In this document: piece by piece, positions 34,543 to 40,024 of the stretch
Numbering within the stretch: position 1 is the stretch's first letter
Layout of the letters: each line of letters begins with the position of its first letter
Assembly: GCA_964428935.1 (NCBI GenBank)
Contig: CAYSAG010000010.1
Coordinates: 1 to 40,024, forward strand
DNA length: 40,024 nucleotides
Origin: JAADHY01 sp964428935
GTDB lineage: Bacteria > Planctomycetota > Planctomycetia > Planctomycetales > Planctomycetaceae
Reading direction: 5' to 3'
The notes under the pieces: generated by a model
Seen by the model: the letters and a program-made list of their open reading frames with translations, nothing else
Told to the model about the DNA's origin: nothing
Databases searched by the model: none
Program-made: the position numbers and the translations under genes

Positions 34543-34779
34543 CTAGCCCTGCTGTGTAGCTTCTCGGCGCTCCAGAAGTCGGGCGACGTCGCTTTGTGCC
34601 AGTTCGCGAGTCAGCAGGTCTGCCAGGTAGCCGAGAAGCCAGCCGACGACGAAGGCAGCAGTCGCGGTGAGCAGACCGCTGCGTGCGACGGCAAAAAAGT
34701 CGCTTTGGGCAATGAGGCCGCGCAGGCAGACGACGAAAAATGCAATGAGCGCCAGTCTGCTCGCGAATTCGGCAGCCAC
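34543..34779 (-). CDS. Small two-helix membrane protein in the flagellar block
   Basis: 78 residues from GTG 34779. Two hydrophobic helices are evident, ALIAFFVVCLRGLIA (about 10-24) and LLTATAAFVVGWLLGYLADLL (about 36-56), followed by an acidic/basic tail. It lies between flhG and the sigma factor on the same strand, 41 bases ahead of the latter, so co-transcription is likely. I do not recognise the family. A weak ribosome-binding site is present. It could be a flagellar-operon accessory membrane protein, by position only. Confidence 0.6.
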   Translation of the reverse strand: MAAEFASRLALIAFFVVCLRGLIAQSDFFAVARSGLLTATAAFVVGWLLGYLADLLTRELAQSDVARLLERREATQQG

Positions 34780-35028
34780 TGCTTCGCCCGATCGATCCGG
34801 ATCTGAGGGGAGTGCGCAGGACGCAGGAACGGTGCACTACAATGCCTTGGTCGTTTGCATTTATCGGCACGAAGCAGCAGGATTTTTAGCTTTTTCCGAA
34901 AATCAACCTCCTTCAAACCAAGCAACCCGAAAGGTTTCGTCAGTTTGTCTCCGCGTGAGGCTGGGCCGGCTGGCACGTCGGTGCACGGACCAGCTCACAG
35001 AGCAATCGGGCGGGGCCTTCCGGCTCGG

Positions 35029-35910
35029 TCAGGCCGCCCGCTTGGTGAATTGTTTCCACAGGCGAGCGAAAAAGGGCTCGTGGTCTGAGCGGTCGGAACT
35101 GAAGCCGCGCAGGCGAATGGCCAGGCGTTTGACGGCCAATGAGGCAGGGGTGTCGGGCGCGTGCAGGACAAAAGGTCTTCGGGCGGCGACGGACCGTGCA
35201 ACCGTTGGGTCGGACGGAATGTAGCCGGCGTAGTCGACCTGGCGTCGGACGAAAATCCGGCTGGTTTGCTCCAGACGCTCGTAGATTTGCCGCGCCTGCT
35301 GCGACGCGCCGGCTTGATTGACGAGTAGCTGCACCGGCGGGTCGGTCTTGGCCGCCAGCGCTTTGACCGTCGCGTAGGCGTCGGCAATCGAGGTCGGCTC
35401 GGGTGTGGTCACGACCAGTACCAAGTCGCAAGCCTCGGCGAACTCGCGGACCGGCCTGTGAATGCCGGTGCCCGTGTCGACAATCAGGAAGTCGTGGTCC
35501 CGCTCCAGCCGTTCCATCTGGTCCAAAATGCTGCGATGAGCCGACGGAGGGCAGTCGGCCACGTCGACCAGCCCGCTGGCGCCGGGAACCAAGTGGACGC
35601 CCAAGGGGCCTTGGAGCAGGATTTGGTCGAGCGTGCGAGCTCCGCTCATGACGTGGGCCAAGTTCCAGTAGCCATTCAGGCCGCACAGCAGGTCCAAGTT
35701 GCTCAGTCCCAAGCTGGCGTCGAGCAGGCAGACCCGGCAGCCTTGCTGAGCCAGAGCGACACCGACGTTGAGCGCCAAGACGCTCTTTCCCACCCCGCCC
35801 TTGCCGCTGCAAAAAGCGACCGTCTTCGCTCGCCGGTCGGACGGTCGCGGGCGGGGCTTTTGTTGAGCTTGCTGAATCAGTTGCCGAAGTGCTGTGGCTT
35901 GGTCAACCAT
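35029..35910 (-). CDS. flhG: MinD-like ATPase controlling flagellar number
   Basis: 293 residues, ParA/MinD-type P-loop ATPase of the FlhG (FleN/YlxH) group. The N-terminal MVDQATALRQL carries the DQAxxLR motif that FlhG uses to stimulate the FlhF GTPase. The deviant Walker A is CSGKGGVGKS (34-43), then LLDASLGLSNLDLLCGL, DFLIVDTGTG, and LVVTTPEPTSIADAYATVKAL. The C-terminal basic segment near FFARLWKQFTKRAA may be the membrane-targeting helix. It follows flhF by 194 bases. The ATG at 35910 lacks a strong ribosome-binding site. Confidence 0.95.
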   Translation of the reverse strand: MVDQATALRQLIQQAQQKPRPRPSDRRAKTVAFCSGKGGVGKSVLALNVGVALAQQGCRVCLLDASLGLSNLDLLCGLNGYWNLAHVMSGARTLDQILLQGPLGVHLVPGASGLVDVADCPPSAHRSILDQMERLERDHDFLIVDTGTGIHRPVREFAEACDLVLVVTTPEPTSIADAYATVKALAAKTDPPVQLLVNQAGASQQARQIYERLEQTSRIFVRRQVDYAGYIPSDPTVARSVAARRPFVLHAPDTPASLAVKRLAIRLRGFSSDRSDHEPFFARLWKQFTKRAA

Positions 35911-36104
35911 GGTCCGCGCAACGGTTGGAACCGAGGTTTTGTGTCTTCACTATTGGTGCTGTTTCGAGGTCATGCCTTCGGGGGGTCGGCCGCGTGCTTG
36001 CAACCGACCGGAACGGCTCGGCCACTGCGTCGTGCCGGGCGCCGCGTGGCGCCGATCGGTTCGGGCGGGAGTGGGTGGCCGAGGTCTTCCGCCCCGAAGC
36101 CGCG

Positions 36105-37529
36105 TCAGTCGCCGACGTGGTCGAGGCCGAGAATGAGTCGAGCGATTCGCTCCGGCCGAGCTGGCTCAATGTCGTCCGGCACGTCCTGTCCGGTGGTCAG
36201 GTAGCTGATTGGCTTCGGAATTTTTCGGGCCACCGACAGCAAGGTGCCCATTTCGGCGGCCTCGTCGAGTTTTGTCAGGATGAGCGAGGTGATGTTGGCT
36301 GGTGCGAAGCGTTCGGCTGTGGCCACGAGGCTGCGCGAGCTGGCCGTCATGCTCAGCACCAAGTGGACTTCGTCCACTTCCGCCTCGCTCAACAACGTCT
36401 TCAGCTCCTGAATTTTCAGGTCGTCCTTCGGACTGCGACCGGCCGTGTCAATCAGCACCAAGTCCAGTCCCACCAGCTCTTCCAAGGCTCGCCGCATTTC
36501 CAACGGGCTGGTGACGACTTTCATGGGGAGGTCGATGATTTCGGCGTACGTCCGGAGCTGCTCGACGGCGGCGATTCGGTACGTGTCGACCGTCACCAGA
36601 CCCATTTTGATGCCGTCTCGCAGGCGGAAATTGGCAGCCAGTTTGGCAATGGTCGTGGTCTTCCCGACGCCGGTGGGTCCGACCAGCGCGACGACTCGGC
36701 GCGTGCCAGCCCGCGGTGTGATGGGTCCAGAGCATTGAATCTCGGACTGAATCATGGCCGCCAGCAGCGACATGGCTGCATCGGCGTCGGCCAGTTGCTC
36801 GGCCGTTCCGCTTTGCCGGACACGGAAAATCATTTCGCGAGCCAGCTCATCCTCCACGTCCGAATCAATCAGTCGGGTGTAGAGGTGGAACAGCTCGGGC
36901 GGAACTTCCTCGTGACGGTGAAGCTGGGCCGACCGGGTAAGCTGTTCGACCATGGCCTGAATGCTGTCGAGCCGCGCGGCGAGTTCGACGGTGCTGGGGG
37001 CGGCGGGTGGACCTGCAGCACCGGCCGCCAGGTCAGGCGTGGTCGGCGCAGCTGGGACGGCTGGTTGCGGTTTTGTTTCGGTTTGGGACGGCGGGCCGCT
37101 GGCCGATTGAGCGTTCCGCTGCTGGAGCACGCTCCAAATGGCTGCGGCTTGCTGTTGCGGTTCGCTCAGCGGAGCCGTGGTCAGGTCGACGCCGACGTCG
37201 TTGACGCCGACCGCAGTCCGACCGTTCAGGCCTCCGGTCGGCGATTCGTTTGGTCCGGGCGGGTGGGTGGATTCTAGGGCGGTCGGCGGGTGCAGTGTGC
37301 GAGCACGCGCCGTCGGGCCGGGAGGCCGTCGTGCCCGCGCCGAGGGCGGCCGCACGTTCACGTCGACTCCGGCTGTGATCTCCACTTCCTGTCGCTGCTT
37401 CCAGGGAAGCAGGCGGCGTCGAGTGACCTGGCGGGTGTGCAAAATGACGGCGTCAGGTCCCAGCTCTCGCCGCACCAGTTCCAATGCTTCCTGCATGCTG
37501 GAGGCTTTGAAGGTTCGGACTTCCGTCAT
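36105..37529 (-). CDS. flhF: Flagellar SRP-type GTPase FlhF
   Basis: 474 residues in the B-N-G arrangement of FlhF. The N-terminal MTEVRTFKASSMQEALELV and ELGPDAVILHTRQV are the conserved B-domain start, followed by a long Pro/Ala-rich linker (about 50-185) and the N domain (205-265). The GTPase G domain has the P-loop VGPTGVGKTTTIAKLAA (P-loop 284-291), VTVDTYRIAAVEQLRTYAE, G3 DTAGR (361-365), and G4 TKLDEA (419-424), ending LILGLDHVGD. FlhF sets the site of flagellar assembly together with FlhG. GAGGTGA precedes the ATG. It is 143 bases downstream of flhA. Confidence 0.96.
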   Translation of the reverse strand: MTEVRTFKASSMQEALELVRRELGPDAVILHTRQVTRRRLLPWKQRQEVEITAGVDVNVRPPSARARRPPGPTARARTLHPPTALESTHPPGPNESPTGGLNGRTAVGVNDVGVDLTTAPLSEPQQQAAAIWSVLQQRNAQSASGPPSQTETKPQPAVPAAPTTPDLAAGAAGPPAAPSTVELAARLDSIQAMVEQLTRSAQLHRHEEVPPELFHLYTRLIDSDVEDELAREMIFRVRQSGTAEQLADADAAMSLLAAMIQSEIQCSGPITPRAGTRRVVALVGPTGVGKTTTIAKLAANFRLRDGIKMGLVTVDTYRIAAVEQLRTYAEIIDLPMKVVTSPLEMRRALEELVGLDLVLIDTAGRSPKDDLKIQELKTLLSEAEVDEVHLVLSMTASSRSLVATAERFAPANITSLILTKLDEAAEMGTLLSVARKIPKPISYLTTGQDVPDDIEPARPERIARLILGLDHVGD

Positions 37530-37672
37530 CGCACGGTCACCTCAACAGTACGAAGACCAGCGTCCAGCCCCTTCCTTGGTGCTGGATCCGCTCGAATTGT
37601 CTGTGGTCCCGGTCGAGGCCTGTTTGAGGCGGCCGGGACGGACCCGCGCCGACGCCGTCGGCCGGACCCACA

Positions 37673-39784
37673 CTAGGCCACGCCGGCGCGAGTCATCTGC
37701 AACACCTCTGTTCCGACCTGCCCCACGGACTCAACCTGTGTGTCTCGCGTGATCTCGTTCAAGCTCAGTACGGCCAGCTTGGGTAGCGTGGCCGACGTAA
37801 TGTGCTTCAGGCCCGCTCGCAGCACGGGCGTGCTACAGAGCAGGACGGGCGGGTAGCCTCGAGCCACCAACGGCTCCAGCTTCTTGGCCAGCTCGCGCGT
37901 GAACGCCTCGGCCAACTGCGGCGACAACTTCACGCTGAGGCCGTGCTCGCTGAAGTCGAACCCGGCCGCCAACACGTCTTCCAGGGCCGGGTCGACCGTC
38001 ACGACACGGAGGACGCGGTTCTTGTCTCGGTACTGCTGGCAGATTGTGCGAGCCAGAGCCGTCCGGACGTACTCGGTCAGAATATTCACGTCTTTGATTC
38101 GGTCGGCGTAGTCGCCGAGGGTTTGCAGAATGGTCTCCAGGTCGCGAATCGGCACACGCTCGCGCAACAGATTCGACAGCACGTGGTGGACGTGCGACGT
38201 GCGCAATAGGTCGGGAATGAGCTCTTCGACGACCTTCGGAGCCGTCTGTTTCAGGTTCTCGAGCAGTTGGTGGACTTGTTGCCGGGTGAGCAGTTCGTCG
38301 GCGTGCGACTTGACCACCTCGGACAGGTGGGTGATTACCACGGCACTGGGCTCGACCACGTTGTAGCCCAGCAGAACGGCTCGTTCGCGGTGAGCGGGAT
38401 CGATCCACTTGGCTGGCCGGCCAAACGCGGGGTCGCGAGTTTCGATTCCGGGAATGTCGCCGGAGGTGGCGCCGGTGTCGATGGCCAGGACGGCGTCGGG
38501 GTAAACCTCGCCCCACGCCACCGGCACGCCGCGGATTTTGATCTGGTACTGTCGAGGCTCCAGTCGGATGTTGTCTCGGATGCGAACCTTCGGCAGGATG
38601 ATTCCCAGTTCCTGGGCGATTTTGTGACGGACCCGCGTCACTCGTTCCAGCAAGTCGCCGCCCGAGGCCGGGTCGGCCAGACGGATCAAGGCCACCCCCA
38701 GCTCCAGCTCCAACGGGTCGACAAACAGGTTGTCTTCCGGACGCGGTTCGGGCCGTGGTTGCTCCGCTTTCTGCTCTTTCTTGGCTGTCTCGACGCTCTT
38801 GCGACCGCGCTGCAACACCAGTCCCACCGCGGCACAGCCGATGCCCAGCGACAGCAACGGAGCTCGCGGCAGTCCTGTAAACGACAACGCCACCAGAAAG
38901 GCCGACGCCAGGAACATGGCTTCGGGGTGGCGGAACAACTGGCCGACCACGTCTCGCGGCAGGTCGCTGTCGACCGACGTGCGAGTGACGATCAATCCGG
39001 CCGCCAGCGAAATCAGGAAGGCGGGCACTTGTGTGACGAGGCCGTCGCCAATGGTGAGCTTCGTGAAGACCTCGGCGGCCCGCCGCAGTTCCATGCCGTG
39101 CATGACCATGCCAACGTAAAGTCCGCCAAGGATGTTGATCAGCGTAATGACAATGCTGGCAATGGCGTCACCCCGGACGAACTTGCTGGCACCGTCCATG
39201 GCTCCGTAAAAGTCGGCCTGCTGGGTGATTTCGGCCCGACGAGCCTTGGCCTCTTCTTGCGTGATCAGACCGGCGTTGAGGTCGGCGTCGATGGCCATTT
39301 GCTTGCCGGGCATGCCGTCCAGGGCGAAGCGAGCGGCCACTTCACTGATTCGGGTCGCTCCTTTCGTAATCACCAAGAATTGAATGGCAATCAAAATGAT
39401 GAACAGAATCAGCCCGACGACAATTTCGCCGCCGGCCACGAACTCGCCGAACGCTTGAATGACACCACCCGCCGCTCGTGTGCCCTCCGTGGCTCCCCGC
39501 AGCAGAATCAGCCGAGTGGAGGCGACGTTGAGAACCAGCCGAGCCAAAGTGGTTCCCAGCAACAAGGCCGGAAACACGCTAAACTCCAGCGGCTGCTTGA
39601 CGTAAATCGTTGTCAGCAGAATGACGACCGACAGCGTAATGTTGCACGACAGCAGAAAGTCCATCAGCGCCGGCGGCAGCGGTGCGACGATCACGAGGAT
39701 CGACGCCACAATCAGCACCGGGAAAATCAGTGCCCGGTTGTGGCTGAGCAAGGCGCGCAGGCCAACCGTCTGCTGAGTGGGCAT
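37673..39784 (-). CDS. flhA: Flagellar export-gate protein FlhA
   Basis: 703 residues. The N-terminal half has the usual membrane helices (ALIFPVLIVASILVIVAPL, ITLSVVILLTTIYV, VVGLILFIILIAIQFLVITK) and the FHIPEP signature RISEVAARFALDGMPGKQMAID with ADLNAGLI. The cytoplasmic C-terminal domain (about 340-703) follows, including GVPVAWGEVYPDAVLAID, the conserved LLTRQQVHQLL and the end LPKLAVLSLNEI. It is the main gate component of flagellar type III export. GGAGG lies seven bases before the ATG at 39784. It heads the operon with flhF and flhG. Its isoleucine codons mix ATT and ATC, unlike the propeller genes. Confidence 0.97.
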   Translation of the reverse strand: MPTQQTVGLRALLSHNRALIFPVLIVASILVIVAPLPPALMDFLLSCNITLSVVILLTTIYVKQPLEFSVFPALLLGTTLARLVLNVASTRLILLRGATEGTRAAGGVIQAFGEFVAGGEIVVGLILFIILIAIQFLVITKGATRISEVAARFALDGMPGKQMAIDADLNAGLITQEEAKARRAEITQQADFYGAMDGASKFVRGDAIASIVITLINILGGLYVGMVMHGMELRRAAEVFTKLTIGDGLVTQVPAFLISLAAGLIVTRTSVDSDLPRDVVGQLFRHPEAMFLASAFLVALSFTGLPRAPLLSLGIGCAAVGLVLQRGRKSVETAKKEQKAEQPRPEPRPEDNLFVDPLELELGVALIRLADPASGGDLLERVTRVRHKIAQELGIILPKVRIRDNIRLEPRQYQIKIRGVPVAWGEVYPDAVLAIDTGATSGDIPGIETRDPAFGRPAKWIDPAHRERAVLLGYNVVEPSAVVITHLSEVVKSHADELLTRQQVHQLLENLKQTAPKVVEELIPDLLRTSHVHHVLSNLLRERVPIRDLETILQTLGDYADRIKDVNILTEYVRTALARTICQQYRDKNRVLRVVTVDPALEDVLAAGFDFSEHGLSVKLSPQLAEAFTRELAKKLEPLVARGYPPVLLCSTPVLRAGLKHITSATLPKLAVLSLNEITRDTQVESVGQVGTEVLQMTRAGVA

Positions 39785-39885
39785 CCGCTGCCTCCAAACA
39801 GCTACCGATGGTTCGCTCGAGTGGGGCTCGAGGAAAAGGACTGTGAAGAGAGGGGTTTGTGGGGTGAGACAGGTTCGAGGGGCGT

Positions 39886-39914
39886 TTAATAGTGAAAACG
39901 CCGAGCTGTGTCGA
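39886..39914 (-). promoter_or_regulatory. Sigma-70-type promoter of the flagellar block
   Basis: On the minus strand TCGACA (39914-39909) and TATTAA (39891-39886) are spaced by 17 bases. Start of transcription near 39879 would leave about 95 bases of leader before flhA. No sigma-28 or sigma-54 type site was seen upstream of flhA. Confidence 0.5.
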
Positions 39915-40024
39915 GACGGATTTTGTAAAGAAATTTGGCCGCTGAGCGGTGCGGAGGCTTGTCAGTCGCGGCCGGCTGCGCTCGTGCGAGCCCGCGAGCG
40001 GACAAGGCGCTTGCAACAACGACT

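Noticed and set aside
34838..34843. TACAAT on the plus strand as a promoter
   Set aside because: No -35 match upstream and no plus-strand gene downstream within the flagellar block.
38267..39889. Plus-strand open frame of 540 codons antisense to flhA
   Set aside because: Gln/His/Asp-rich shadow; flhA on the minus strand is unequivocal.

Overview
The window looks like chromosomal DNA from a GC-rich member of the Planctomycetota, probably a Pirellulales/Thermogutta-type organism. This is inferred from gene content: secreted PQQ-like beta-propeller proteins, DUF1080 (3-keto-disaccharide hydrolase) lipoproteins, a tiny KCC/CPRC protein that I recall from planctomycetes, a planctomycete-type secreted protein with a WRPGD motif, and a flhA-flhF-flhG-sigma flagellar block. 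Genes are well separated, intergenic gaps of 200-800 bp are common, and several starts are GTG behind a good Shine-Dalgarno sequence. I see no rRNA, tRNA, CRISPR array, insertion sequence or phage gene.

Layout. 1-5.7 kb: an MFS transporter cut by the left edge, a 65-residue Cys protein and a class I aspartate/aromatic aminotransferase (all minus), then chorismate synthase and a YjbQ-family protein (plus). 6.1-13.8 kb: an exported coiled-coil protein with a poly-Arg tail, a stand-alone response regulator and three consecutive PQQ-like beta-propeller proteins (plus). 13.9-16.2 kb: a HemW/HemN-like protein without the radical-SAM cysteines (plus) and a soluble histidine kinase (minus). 17-21.2 kb: an LRR lipoprotein, a double-DUF1080 lipoprotein, a secreted protein with a GYF-like insert and ribosomal protein bL27 (plus). 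21.4-26.6 kb: a solute-binding lipoprotein, an HtrA-type protease and serine hydroxymethyltransferase (minus). 26.9-33.1 kb: a BRCT-MerR-TPR fusion, a Tat-exported SGNH hydrolase, a PIG-L/LmbE deacetylase (minus), TrpC, a Nudix protein and a secreted YbjN/CesT-like protein. 33.7-39.8 kb (minus): FlhA, FlhF, FlhG, a small membrane protein and a FliA/WhiG-type sigma factor.

How the parts fit. AroC, TrpC and the aminotransferase belong to aromatic amino acid metabolism but are not one operon. GlyA and bL27 are housekeeping genes whose upstream regions share an identical 11-mer. The propeller, DUF1080, LRR and SGNH proteins form an envelope/secreted accessory set. The flagellar block is the only clear functional operon: export gate, SRP-type GTPase, its MinD-like regulator and the flagellar sigma factor.

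The observations most worth following are the BRCT-MerR-TPR fusion, the cysteine-less HemW-like protein, the exported coiled-coil/poly-Arg protein, the dyad next to the 19.2 kb promoter, the shared promoter-like 11-mer, and the exclusive use of ATT for isoleucine in a GC-rich propeller gene. No single undescribed multi-gene system is obvious.
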